NCBI GenBank assembly: GCA_963696645.1
Contig: CAVOKY010000007.1
Span: 930,001 to 994,000, forward strand
Length of the DNA stretch: 64,000 nucleotides
Direction: 5' to 3'
Origin: JAMXLO01 sp963696645
GTDB taxonomy: Bacteria > Pseudomonadota > Alphaproteobacteria > Acetobacterales > Acetobacteraceae
The notes below the pieces were generated by a model, which worked only from the letters and a program-made list of their open reading frames with translations, was not told the origin of the DNA and searched no databases. A program made the translations under genes and the position numbers. The first letter of the stretch is position 1, and every line of letters starts with the position of its first letter. Shown piece by piece: positions 46,404-56,089 of this stretch.

Positions 46404-48095
46404 CTACGCCGCCCTGACGCCCGCCACGAAGGTATTCACTGCGCCGGATAGTTGCTCGGCCCGCTTCGACACGTCGGATGCAGCGGTCAAGACCTGACCG
46501 GCCGCCGCACCGGTTTCGCTCGCTGCTTGGCTCACGCCGCTGATGCCAGCAGTCACCTCCTGTGCAGCCTGGGTGGTCTGCTGCACATTGCGGGCAATCT
46601 CCGATGTGGCCGCGCTCTGCTCCTCAACGGCCGCCGCAATGGTGGTTGCGATAGCGCTGACTTCCTCAATGGTGGCCGAGATACCTTGGATCGCTTCAAC
46701 AGCCTCCTTGGTCGCAGCCTGAATTTGGGTGATCTGTGTGTCAATTTCCTCCGTCGCCTTGGCTGTCTGATTGGCAAGGCTCTTAACTTCAGACGCCACC
46801 ACGGCAAAGCCTTTCCCTGCATCACCGGCACGGGCTGCCTCAATGGTGGCGTTCAGAGCCAGAAGATTGGTCTGGCTCGCAATGTTGGTGATCAAGTCCA
46901 CGACAGCGCCGATCTTCTCGGCACCCTGGGCAAGAGCGTGCACTATGGCATCAGTGCGCTTGGCGTCACCCACCGCTTTGGCTGTGATCTTCGACGACTG
47001 TGCGACTTGACGGCTGATCTCGCCGATGGACGCCGTCAGTTCCTCAGCGGCCGAAGCCACGGTCTGCAAGCCGGTGCTTGCCTCTTCCGCCGCAGATGCA
47101 ACAGCAGTGGCCTGCTGGTTGCTTTGGTCCGCTGTGCCGGTCATCGACTGCGCGGTGGCTTCCAACTCAGTGGAACTGGAAGAGAGCATCCCAACCAGAT
47201 TGCCGACGTTGCTCTCGAATTCACCCGCCATCTGGTGCAGGGCCGCCTTCTGTTCGGCTGCCGCCTTGAGCTTGATTTCCGTCTCCTCGGCTCGCAAACG
47301 CTCCGTCTCAATCATGCTGTCCTTGAACACCAGCACCGTAGCAGCCATGCCGCCGACCTCGTCGCGCCGGTCCACGCCAGGGACCACTGTGGTAAGGTCC
47401 CCTTTCGCCAACTGATCCATCGCAGCCTTCAAACTATCGATCGGGACTGTAATGTCGCGGTTGACCCTCCATCCCACGACCAGCGTGACGAGCAAAATTG
47501 CGCCACCGATCAAACTGAGCCTTAGCAAGGTGGTATGGAATGCGGCATCCAGATCATCGACGTATGCACCGGCTCCGAATACCAGGTCCCATGGCGCGAA
47601 GCGGGCTACGTAGGTGACCTTTGGTAGCTGTTCTGTCTGCCCCGGCTTGGCAAACAAATAGGTGACCGTACCGTCGTCACTGTTCCGCAGCGCATCACGG
47701 ATCAGGTCGGTCAGCGGTCTGCCGTTCTCGTTGACAACTGATGACGGCTTGCCCTCCAAGGTCGGATTGGCACCATGCAGCACAAAGATATTATCCAACG
47801 TCTGGGCAAAAACGTAGCCATCGCCGTTATCGAACCGCAACGCGTGCACGTCGTCACGGAGCATCGCCATCGCCTGCTCTCGGGTAAGAGCATTTGCAGC
47901 AACTCGGTTGTCCAGCGATTGAGCGATCGAGATCGCTGACTGCACGACCGCACGGAGCATGGCTATTCGGTCGTCAAACATCCGCTGGTGCATCAAAAAT
48001 GCCGCCGCGCCGATCGACACGACGACCGCCATGGCCGATAGGCCGAGTAGCATAATCAGCTTGCTACGAATTCGGATGCGGCTAAGGATTTGCAT
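46404..48095 (-). CDS. Methyl-accepting chemotaxis protein
   Basis: 563 residues. Transmembrane segments lie at about 13-35 and 190-208. A single Cache-type sensor between them includes FDNGDGYVFAQTLDNIFVLH and VTYVARFAPWDLVFGAGAYV. Then a HAMP domain and a signalling domain with the hairpin tip EKIGAVVDLITNIASQTNLL followed by ALNATIEAARAGDAGKGFAV. The C-terminus VAGVRAA has no CheR-docking pentapeptide. Its frame is entirely clean, unlike its neighbours on both sides, and its codon use is less extreme. It is inserted, on the opposite strand, between coxD and coxE-type genes. Confidence 0.95.
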   Translation of the reverse strand: MQILSRIRIRSKLIMLLGLSAMAVVVSIGAAAFLMHQRMFDDRIAMLRAVVQSAISIAQSLDNRVAANALTREQAMAMLRDDVHALRFDNGDGYVFAQTLDNIFVLHGANPTLEGKPSSVVNENGRPLTDLIRDALRNSDDGTVTYLFAKPGQTEQLPKVTYVARFAPWDLVFGAGAYVDDLDAAFHTTLLRLSLIGGAILLVTLVVGWRVNRDITVPIDSLKAAMDQLAKGDLTTVVPGVDRRDEVGGMAATVLVFKDSMIETERLRAEETEIKLKAAAEQKAALHQMAGEFESNVGNLVGMLSSSSTELEATAQSMTGTADQSNQQATAVASAAEEASTGLQTVASAAEELTASIGEISRQVAQSSKITAKAVGDAKRTDAIVHALAQGAEKIGAVVDLITNIASQTNLLALNATIEAARAGDAGKGFAVVASEVKSLANQTAKATEEIDTQITQIQAATKEAVEAIQGISATIEEVSAIATTIAAAVEEQSAATSEIARNVQQTTQAAQEVTAGISGVSQAASETGAAAGQVLTAASDVSKRAEQLSGAVNTFVAGVRAA

Positions 48096-48937
48096 ACGTC
48101 ATTCCCTGACGCCGCGTTGCGGACTATTGGTTTTCACTCATTCCCAAAGTGGACCAGGCAATATTAACGAATGATAAAAATCTGGCACGCCGATTGCAGC
48201 AAGCATTTGGTCAAGGTGATTCTTTGGATCAGGACATCGGAGAGACCGTTGCGACACTTAGCAGCGAACGCGCGCCGGTCGCATCGAGACTCTGACCGAA
48301 GAACTCAGCGATTGACGGATTGGTGATCCCGTGAGACTCCGGCCGCGTCCGTTGCCAAAGGGCACAACAGGCATAGTCCTGGCTGGAGCGATCCAGAGTC
48401 TATGCCGGGTGGACATCTCGTGGATACTTCAACTCGAAGGTCCCTATAACAGAACGCCATGGCGCACTGCATCAACATCGGCACCTTCGTCAAACGCATT
48501 TCCGCGAACATTCCTGGTTAGAAGTTCGTGCGACAAAAAATTGGCGCGGTGGACTGAGGCATGACCACGGAGCACCAGATGGAGACACATACCCCAGCAG
48601 GATCGGCAGGTCGCCGGCGTCGAGCCAATGCCGGTTCTTGTCTGATAGATGGGTGGTTGGTGCTGCCAACCAATTCGTCGCTGCTACCCTCGAACCGGGC
48701 GGCCGTGTTTTGCGCCCCAGCGACCTCGGCCTGACCACTGACATCAGTCAGTGCCTGCGCCGATCAGATCTGTTCAGAAATCCCCGCGCTGGCCATCGTT
48801 GAAAGTTGGTTTTTCGACCGTGGTTCTCGGGGGCGTGCCGACCGTACCCCACCCCTCGTGACCTGCACGGGAGCCTCGGTGCCTTCACCCGCACCCCTTG
48901 CGTCCGTCCCGCACCCGCGTTCTTCTCCCCACGCACC
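48096..48937. other. 842-bp gap without a recognisable gene
   Basis: Upstream region of the chemoreceptor (promoter expected near 48100-48200) and of coxE. Open frames up to 84 codons occur on both strands but show no family resemblance. GC is lower than in the cox genes. I see no IS ends or long repeats. Confidence 0.6.
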
Positions 48938-50179
48938 ATGACCACGCCACCCCTTAGATGCGCGGCCCCCACCCTCGCCGCCAACGTCATGCACTTCGCG
49001 CGCCTGCTGCGCCGCGCCGGCCTGCCCGTCGGCCCGGCCGAGACGCTCGCCGCCCAGCAGGCGCTGTCGCCTGATCGACCTCGGCAACAAGCACCGAGGC
49101 CCGCACCGCGCTGCGCACCGCGATGATCCACCGCCACGAGCACCAGGAGGTGTTCGACCAGGCCTTCGCCCTGTTCTGGCGCGACCCCACCGCCGCCGAA
49201 CAGGCCGCCGCCATGGCGCTGCTGGAGGCGCAGAAGGAGAAGAAGCCGGAACGCCCGCCGCCCGGCCGCCGCCGCGTCGCCGAGGCCATGGCCCAGCCGC
49301 GCGACCCGAAGCCGCCGCGCCGAGGACGAACCGCCGGTGCAGGACGCCGTGCTGACCGTGTCCGACCAGCGAACGCCTGCAGCGGATGGACTTCGAGGCG
49401 ATGAGCGCCGAGGAGATCGCCGCCGCCAAGCGCGAGATCCGCCGCCTGACGCTGCCGCTCGACCTGCGCCGCACGCGCCGGCTGCGCGCCCGATCCGCTG
49501 GGGCCGGTCACCGACCTGCGCCGCACCATCCGCGCACAGCCTGCGCCAGGGCGGCGAGATCCTGACCATCGCGCGCAACCGCCAGGTCGACCCGCCCGCC
49601 GCCGCTGGTCGTGCTGTGCGACATCTCCGGCTCGATGTGCGCGCTACGCGCAGATCCTGCTGCATTTCCTGCACGCGGTGACCAACGACCGCGACCGCGT
49701 GCACGTGTTCCTGTTCGGCACGCGGCTGACCAACATCACCCGCCAGCTGCGCCACCGCGATCCGGAGGTGGCGTTCCAGATGGTCTCGCACGTCGTGCCC
49801 GACTGGTCCGGCGGCACGCGCATCGGCGAGGCGCTGGAGGCGTTCAACCGCCTCTGGGCGCGCCGCGTGCTGGGCCAGGGCGCGGTCGTGCTGCTGATCA
49901 CCGACGGGCTCGACCGCGACGGCGCGCAGGGGCCTGGCGGAGAACATGGATCGGCTGCATCGCTCCTGCCGGCGGCTGATCTGGCTCAATCCGCTGTTGC
50001 GCTGGGCGGGGTTCGAGCCAAAATCACAGGGCATCCGCGCGATGCTGCCGCACGTGGACGAGTTCCGCCCCGTGCACAACCTGGCCAGCCTGCGCGCGCT
50101 GGTCGATCTGCTGTCCCGCCCGGCGCCGCAGCGATCGCCGTTGGCACGTGTCGGCGAACCCGAAAGGATGGCGTCATGA
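48938..50179 (+). pseudogene. coxE: CoxE-like von Willebrand factor A domain protein, frameshifted
   Basis: VWA protein that partners the MoxR ATPase CoxD. It starts with an ATG preceded by no strong Shine-Dalgarno: AAPTLAANVMHFARLLRRAG, RHEHQEVFDQAFALFWRD. Then MDFEAMSAEEIAAAKREIRR, LTLPLDLRRTRRL and, in other frames, VVLCDISGSM with the MIDAS D-x-S-x-S. The rest reads DRDRVHVFLFGTRLTNITRQ, SGGTRIGEALEAFNRLWARR and ITDGLDRD. About nine extra bases, nearly all C after G, separate the pieces. The stop overlaps the next gene's ATG (ATGA at 50176-50179). Confidence 0.85.
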
Positions 50180-50503
50180 GCATCGCAGAAACCGAAGACG
50201 TGCTGGGCACCGCCGCCGCGTGGCGCGCCGCCGGCGAGCAGGTGGCGGTCGCGACGGTGACCGAAACCTGGGGCAGTTCGCCGCGTCCCGCCGGCAGCCA
50301 GATGGCGGTGACCAAGTCGGGCAAGATGGCCGGCTCGGTGTCCGGCGGCTGCATCGAGGGCGCGGTCGCCGACGCCGCGATGAAGACGATCGAAACCGGC
50401 ACGCCGCAACTGCTGGATTTCGGCGTGACGCAACGAGCGCGCCTGGGAGGTCGGCCTGGCCTGCGGCGGCAAGGTGAAGGTGTTCGTGGAGAAGCTGTCG
50501 TGA
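50176..50503 (+). pseudogene. XdhC/CoxI family protein, short form, one frameshift
   Basis: About 108 residues matching the XdhC_CoxI domain: AAAWRAAGEQVAVATVTETW, GSSPRPAGSQMAVTKSGKMA and GSVSGGCIEGAV with the conserved cysteine. After one extra base at 50431 it continues ERAWEVGLACGGKVKVFVEK to a TGA at 50501-50503. XdhC-type proteins bind the molybdenum cofactor and deliver it, sulfurated, to xanthine dehydrogenase-family enzymes such as CO dehydrogenase. Translationally coupled to coxE. Confidence 0.85.
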
Positions 50504-50533
50504 CTGGCACCCCCACTGCGGCACCCGCGTTAC

Positions 50534-50627
50534 GCACCCCCACCCCAACCCTCCCCGGCTGTCGCGGGAGAGGGGGCGCTGAACTCCCTCTCCCGCGAAG
50601 CGGCGGGAGCGGTTGGGGTGGGAGTGC
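50534..50627. repeat. REP-like long palindrome between the two XdhC genes
   Basis: Imperfect inverted repeat with arms of about 42 bp at 50534-50575 and 50585-50627. CACCCCAACCCTCCCCGG faces GCGGTTGGGGTGGGAGTGC, and CGCGGGAGAGGG faces CCCTCTCCCGCG, around a loop of about nine bases. The inner CTCCCGCGAAGCGG phrase is typical of REP elements in GC-rich proteobacteria. It would form a stable mRNA hairpin within the operon. Confidence 0.75.
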
Positions 50628-50633
50628 ATCCCA

Positions 50634-51340
50634 ATGACCCCCGAAATCCTCGCCGCCCTGGAAGCGGCGAAGCGCGACAAGCGCCCGGTCGTGCTGGCAA
50701 CCCGCCTGCCCGACGGCGAACAGCGCCTGCTGCCCGACCCCGCCGCCCCGGCCGAACTGAACGCCGCCGCCGACACACGCCCTGCGCGACGACGAAAGCG
50801 GCACGGTGAAGCTCGACGGCACCGACTGGTTCCTGCACGCCTACAACCCGCCGCTGCGCCTCATCGTGGTCGGCGCGGTGCATATCGCCCAGGCGCTGGT
50901 GCCGTTCGCCGACGCAATGCGGCTTCGCCGTCACCGTGGTCGATCCGCGCCGCTCCTTCGCCTCGGACGAGCGCTTCCCCAACGTCACCGTCTCCACCGC
51001 GTGGCCCGACGAGGCGATGGACGAACTGCGCCCCGACACGCCGCACCGCCGTGGTGACCCTGACGCACGATCCGAAGCTGGACGACCCGGCGCTGGACCG
51101 CGCGCTGAAATCGCCGGCGTTCTACATCGGCTCGCTCGGCTCCCGCCGCACCCACGCCGCGCGCCTGAAGCGGCTGCGCGAACTCGGCCACAACGACGAC
51201 GCGCTGGCGCGCATCCAGGGCCCGGTCGGCCTGAACATCGAAGCGGTCACCGCGCCGGAAATCGCGCTCTCCATCATCGCCGAGATCGTCGCCGTCCGCC
51301 GCGGCGCGCCCTGTGCCGCAGAAGCGCCGCTGGCGCATGA
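50634..51340 (+). pseudogene. XdhC family protein, long form, frameshifted
   Basis: Reads PEILAALEAAKRDKRPVVLA, GTDWFLHAYNPPLRLIVVGA, VHIAQALVPFADAM, FAVTVVDPRRSFASDERFP (Rossmann domain), AVVTLTHDPKLDDPAL, then FYIGSLGSRRTHAARLKRL, GLNIEAVTAPEIALSIIAEI and VAVRRGAP. These are the XdhC C-terminal nucleotide-binding features. Extra bases are placed near 50780, 50920 and 51041, and probably two more near the end. The end is uncertain; a TGA overlapping the next ATG at 51337-51340 is the likely stop. Confidence 0.82.
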
Positions 51341-53004
51341 AGTTCGGCCCGGTCCCGCTGGACGAAGCCCGCGGCGCCATCATGGCGCACTCGCCAGCGC
51401 GTCGGCGACCGGATGATCCGCAAGGGCTCGGTGCTGGACGAAGCCGCCGATCGCCGCGCTGCGCGACGCCGGCCGCGACCGAGGTGATCGTGCGCCCGGC
51501 TGGAACCCGGCGACGTGCCGGAGGACATCGCCGCCGACCGCCTGGCCACGCCGCTGGTCTCGCCGCTGCTCGCCCGCACCCGCGCCGCCACCGGACGGGT
51601 CAACCTGGCCGCCGAGGTGCCGGGCCTGCTGCGCGTCGACACCGCGAAGATCGACCGGCTGAACACGATCGACGAGTCGCTCACCATCGGCACCCTGCCC
51701 GACTACGCGGTGGTGGCGCCGAAGGACCTGGTCGCGACGGTCAAGATCATCCCGTTCTCGGTGCCCGGCAACGTGCTCGCGGTGGCCGAGGCGCTGGTGC
51801 GGCAGGGCGGCTCGCCGCTCACGCTGCATCCGTTCCACCACCTGAAGGTCGGCCTGGTCGTCACCGAACTGCCCGGCCTGAAGGACAGCGTCACCGAGAA
51901 GACCATCGCCGCGACCGAGCAGCGGGTGACCCAGCTGACCGGCTCGCTGCTGCCGCCGCTGCGCTGCGCCGCACGAGGAAGCGCCGATCGCCAAGGCGCT
52001 GGAAGCGCTGATCGCGCAGGGCGCCGATCTGCTGCTGGTGGTCGGCGCCTCGGCGGTGGTGGACCGGCGCGACGTCGGCCCGCCGGGCATCGTGCGGGCC
52101 GGCGGCGAGATCCTGCATTTCGGCATGCCGGTCGATCCCGGCAACCTGATCTGCCTCGGCCGCATCGGCACGCGGCCGGCGCTGGTGCTGCCCGGCTGCG
52201 CGCGCAGCCCGAAGCTGAACGGCATCGACTTCGTGCTGACCCGGCTGTTCGCCGGCCTGCCGGTGGCGCCGGCCGAGATGATGCGGATGGGCGTCGGCGG
52301 CCTGCTGAAGGAGATCGACACGCCGCCCGCTGCCGCGCGAGAAGGCGCCGGCCACGCCGCGCACCGGCGATCGCTCCGCGCAGCGCGCCGACCATCGCCG
52401 CCGTGGTGCTGGCGCGCCGGCCGGTCGCGCCGCATGGCGCCGCACAACAAGCTGCTGGTCGCCGACCGCACCGGCAAGCCGATGATCGCCCGCGTGGTGG
52501 ACAACGTGCTGTCGTCCAACGCGCGGCCGGTGCTGGTGGTGACCGGCCACCAGGCCGAGCAGGTCGCAGCACGCGCTGGGCGGCCGGCCGGTGCGTTACG
52601 TCCACGCGCCCGACTACGCCGAGGGCCTGTCCGCCAGCCTGAAGGCCGGCATCGCCGCCGTGCCGGCGGAATGCGCCGCCGCGCTGGTCTGCCTCGGCGA
52701 CATGCCGCTGGTGACCGGCCGGATGATCGACCGGCTGCTGTCCGCCTACGACCCGGACGAGGGCCGGCTGATCGTGCTGCCGACGTTCCGCGGCAAGCAG
52801 GGCAACCCGATGCTGTGGGACCGGCGGTTCTTCCCGGAAATCCTGCAAATCAGCGGCGATTCCGGCGCGCGCTTCCTGCTCGGCAAGCACCTGGAGGCGG
52901 TGGCCGAGGTGGAGATGGCCGACGATGCGGTGCTGCGCGACTTCGACACCACGGAATCGCTGGCCACGCTGCCGCAGCGGCTGCGGCCCGAGCCGATCGG
53001 GTGA
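51337..53004 (+). pseudogene. Molybdopterin-binding domain fused to MobA/MocA-like nucleotidyltransferase, frameshifted
   Basis: The N-terminal half is MoeA/MoaB-like: KFGPVPLDEARGAIMAHS, PLVSPLLARTRAATGRVNLA and ADLLLVVGASAVVDRRDVGP, then GMPVDPGNLICLGRIGTRPA. The C-terminal half is a nucleotidyltransferase: AAGRSRRM, NKLLVADRTGKPMIARVVDN, VLVVTGHQAEQV, SASLKAGIAAVPAECAAALV, CLGDMPLVTGRMID and FRGKQGNPMLWDRRFFPEI. The latter resembles MocA, which converts molybdopterin to its cytosine dinucleotide form, the cofactor of CO dehydrogenase. About nine to ten extra bases lie between 51394 and 52567; after that the frame is clean to the TGA. Confidence 0.85.
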
Positions 53005-53018
53005 GACGCCGACGTGCC

Positions 53019-53925
53019 ATGCCGATCTGCGAGGCCGATCCCTGGCGCTTCCAGTATTTCGAAAACGTCGAGTGTCCGGACGCACATCCGCATCTCCACC
53101 GAGGATCCGGATTCCTGGGAATGGTTCCCGCAACACCGCTGGATCTACGACAAACTGGCGGTCGCGCTGTCGCAGGGACTGCAGGCCGCGCCGCACGGCG
53201 TGATGCCGCCGTCGTTCCCGGTGTTCTCCAAGCCGATCATGAACCTGCGCGGCATGGGCACCGGCAGCCAGGTCGATCGCACTCCGCCGAGGAATACCGC
53301 GCGGCGCTGACCGCCGGTCATTTCTGGTGCACGCTGCTGACCGGCGCGCATGTCAGCACCGACGTGGCGCTGGTGGACGGCGAGCCGCGCTGGTGGCGCC
53401 ATACCACCGGCGCCACCGCGCCGGGCGGCACCTTCGATCACTGGCTGATCCACGCCGAACCGATGCCGGAGATCGAGGACTGGTGCGGCGCCTGGGCCCG
53501 CAAGCATCTGCGCGGCTACACCGGCATGGCGAACTTCGAGACCATCGGCGGGCGCATCATCGAGGCGCATCTGCGCTTCGCCGACCAATGGCCTGATCTT
53601 TATGGCGCCGGCTGGGTCGAGGCGGTGGTGCGCCTGCACGTCACCGGCGAATGGTACCTACCCCGACACCGACCGCGCCGACGGCTACAGCGTGGTGCTG
53701 TTCGGTCCGCACGGTCCGCACTATCGCCACCCGCCTGCCGCGCTGGTGGACGAGGTGCGCGCCATGCCGGGCGTCTCCAGCGTGCAGATCACCTTCCACG
53801 AGGACAAGGCACCCGAGCACCACGCCATGCCGCCGGGTGGTTTCCGCCTGGCGATCGTCAACGCGCGATCGCTGGAGGCTGGTCGGGCGGGACGCGAGAA
53901 GCTGCGGCGGGTTCTGGCGCCATAG
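53019..53925 (+). pseudogene. Conserved unknown protein of the cox-type cluster, frameshifted
   Basis: About 300 residues once four extra bases (near 53084, 53264, 53280 and 53657) are removed. Segments: MPICEADPWRFQYFENVEC, WEWFPQHRWIYDKLAVALSQ, PSFPVFSKPIMNLRGMGTGS, FWCTLLTGAHVSTDVALVDG, DHWLIHAEPMPEIEDWC, GYTGMANFETIGGRIIEAHL and PGGFRLAIVNARSLEAG. The order of acidic and asparagine residues around NFETIGGRIIE recalls ATP-grasp active sites, but I do not recognise the family with confidence. It follows the MocA-like gene by 14 bp, so it is likely part of the same operon. Confidence 0.6.
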
Positions 53926-54052
53926 CGCCGCGCACCGCTAGATCCATCGGCGCCCCGGCCTTCCGCCGCTTTCGCGGCGCGCGCTGACAGCCGCTGGCGG
54001 AGGGTTCCCCGAGTGCGCATATGCGCGCAATGAACCTCCTCAGCTCCACCCC

Positions 54053-56089
54053 GTGACGCGTCGCCCCACCCGGACCCTCCGTCGGCCGCCCAGCGCGCAA
54101 CTGCCGGAAGCCATGACAGTCGTGGTCACCGGGACGGATCCTGATGGCGACGCCGTTGCCCGGCCCGCCGTATGGGACAACGCCGATGGCCCGCCGCCGG
54201 CGATCTTCATGGCGGCAGAACCACGCGGCCGACCGGCCCTGGCACCCGGCGAACGGGTTCTCGCCAGTCTGACGCCAGCCGGGCCCGGCCGCTACCAGGG
54301 CCGCACCGTCCGCCGCCTCACCGATGCACCCGGCCGTGTAATCGGCGTTTACCGCCCTGGCAGCGCAAGCGGCCCGCACGGTCGGCCGCCGGTGGCAGGC
54401 CGCATTGTCCCCACCGACCGCCGCGCCAAGGCTGAATGGGTCGTACCACCAGGCGAGGACGGCGGTGCCGCCGCGGGCGAGATTGTGCTCGCCGAACCAT
54501 TGCCCCACCACAAACTCGGCCTCAAACCCGCGCGCATCATCGAACGTCTCGGCGCGATGGGCGACGCGCGCTCGGTCAGCCTGATCGCCATCCACACGCA
54601 CGACATTCCGCAGGACTTCCCCGCCCCTGCACTGGCGGAAGCCGACAGCGCGGGCGCCACACCGCTCGGCCAACGCACGGATCTGCGCCACATCCCGCTG
54701 GTCACCATCGACGGCGAGGACGCCCGCGATTTCGACGATGCGGTGTTCGCCGAACCCGACGCGGCCAGTTCCCCTGGGGGCTTCCGCCTGATCGTCGCCA
54801 TCGCTGATGTCGCGCACTATGTCAGCCCCGGTTCGGCGCTGGACCACGCAGCGCGCACGCGCGGCAACAGCGTGTATTTCCCCGATCGCGTCGTGCCGAT
54901 GCTGCCCGAGGCGCTGTCCAACGGCTGGTGCAGCCTGCGGCCGGACGAAGACCGCGGCTGCCTGTTCGTCGAACTGCACATCGATCAGCAAGGCCGCACG
55001 ACGTCGCACCATTTCGGCCGCGGCCTGATGCGCAGTGCGGCGCGCCTCACATACGAACAGGTACAGCGCTCACAGGATGCCGGCGATGCGACTTTCGCCA
55101 GTCTGTATGCCGCCTTTCGCGCCCTGCTCGCCGCCCGCATCGCGCGCGGCACGCTCGATCTCGAACTGCCGGAGCGCAAGGTCGTGCTGGACCACCATGG
55201 CCGGGTCGCCAGCGTTGCCCCGCGTCCGCGACTCGACAGTCACCGGCTGATCGAGGAATTCATGGTGCTCGCCAACGTCGCTGCCGCCGAGGAACTGGAA
55301 CGCCGCCACCAACCGGCGATCTACCGTAACCACGCACCGCCCTCGCGGGATAAGCTCGCCTCGCTGCGTGACTTCCTGCACGGGCTTGGCATTTCCCTGC
55401 CGCCCGGCGATCAGGTGCATCCGCGCGATCTGGACCGCGTGCTGCGCCGCGTCGCCGGCACGCCGGAAGCGCCGCTGGTCAACGAGGTGATGCTGCGCTC
55501 GCAGTCACAGGCGGAATACAGTCCCGACAACATCGGCCATTTCGGGCTGGCCCTGCCGCGCTATGCGCATTTCACCAGTCCGATCCGACGCTACGCCGAC
55601 CTGCTGGTGCATCGCGCGCTGATCCGCGGCCTCAAACTCGGCGACGGCGCGCTGGCCTCGGATGAGGCGAAAGGCTTTCCCGACGCCGCTTTGCATATCA
55701 CCGCAACCGAGCGTCGGGCCCAGTTGGCCGAGCGTGACGCCATCGACCGTTACCTCGCTGCATTCATGGCGGACAAAGTTGATACGAATTTCGCTGCGCG
55801 AATTTCCGGTGTGACGCGCTTCGGACTTTTCGTCACAGTCGCCGAAAGCGGTGCGAGTGGGATCGTGCCGGTACGCTCGCTGCCGGACGATTTCTGGCAA
55901 CACGATGAAAGGGAGCAGACGCTGACTGGACGCCGATCCCGGCTCGCGTTCCGCCTGGCACAGAAGGTCGAGGTGCGACTTGCGGAAGCCAGCCCGGTCA
56001 CCGGCAGTCTGGTCTTCCACATTCTGCAAGGCGCGCCCGACCGCCCGAGCGGCAGGTGGCAAACGGGGAAACGGCCCAGATCCAGGTGA
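54053..56089 (+). CDS. rnr: Ribonuclease R
   Basis: 3'-5' exoribonuclease of the RNase II/R family, 678 residues. The cold-shock-like N-terminal region and a central RNB domain are present. The catalytic acidic cluster is DGEDARDFDDAVF (Asp at 220, 223, 226, 228 and 229), followed by IADVAHYVSPGSALDHAAR, NSVYFPDRVVPMLPEALSN and RYAHFTSPIRRYADLLVHRA. The C-terminal S1 domain (ISGVTRFGLFVTVAESGASG) and a short basic tail follow. It lacks the extra N-terminal helix-turn-helix of enterobacterial RNase R, which is usual in this class. GTG start. Frame clean. Overlaps the S41 peptidase gene by 34 bp. Confidence 0.95.
   Translation: MTRRPTRTLRRPPSAQLPEAMTVVVTGTDPDGDAVARPAVWDNADGPPPAIFMAAEPRGRPALAPGERVLASLTPAGPGRYQGRTVRRLTDAPGRVIGVYRPGSASGPHGRPPVAGRIVPTDRRAKAEWVVPPGEDGGAAAGEIVLAEPLPHHKLGLKPARIIERLGAMGDARSVSLIAIHTHDIPQDFPAPALAEADSAGATPLGQRTDLRHIPLVTIDGEDARDFDDAVFAEPDAASSPGGFRLIVAIADVAHYVSPGSALDHAARTRGNSVYFPDRVVPMLPEALSNGWCSLRPDEDRGCLFVELHIDQQGRTTSHHFGRGLMRSAARLTYEQVQRSQDAGDATFASLYAAFRALLAARIARGTLDLELPERKVVLDHHGRVASVAPRPRLDSHRLIEEFMVLANVAAAEELERRHQPAIYRNHAPPSRDKLASLRDFLHGLGISLPPGDQVHPRDLDRVLRRVAGTPEAPLVNEVMLRSQSQAEYSPDNIGHFGLALPRYAHFTSPIRRYADLLVHRALIRGLKLGDGALASDEAKGFPDAALHITATERRAQLAERDAIDRYLAAFMADKVDTNFAARISGVTRFGLFVTVAESGASGIVPVRSLPDDFWQHDEREQTLTGRRSRLAFRLAQKVEVRLAEASPVTGSLVFHILQGAPDRPSGRWQTGKRPRSR

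Noticed and set aside
48305..48744. Short frames between the chemoreceptor and coxE
   Set aside because: None resembles a known protein and none has a convincing start; no IS ends found.
43756..53925. Interpretation of the cox-type region as a set of programmed frameshift genes
   Set aside because: The sites lack slippery sequences, are irregularly spaced and occur in genes of different families on both strands. Consensus error explains them better.
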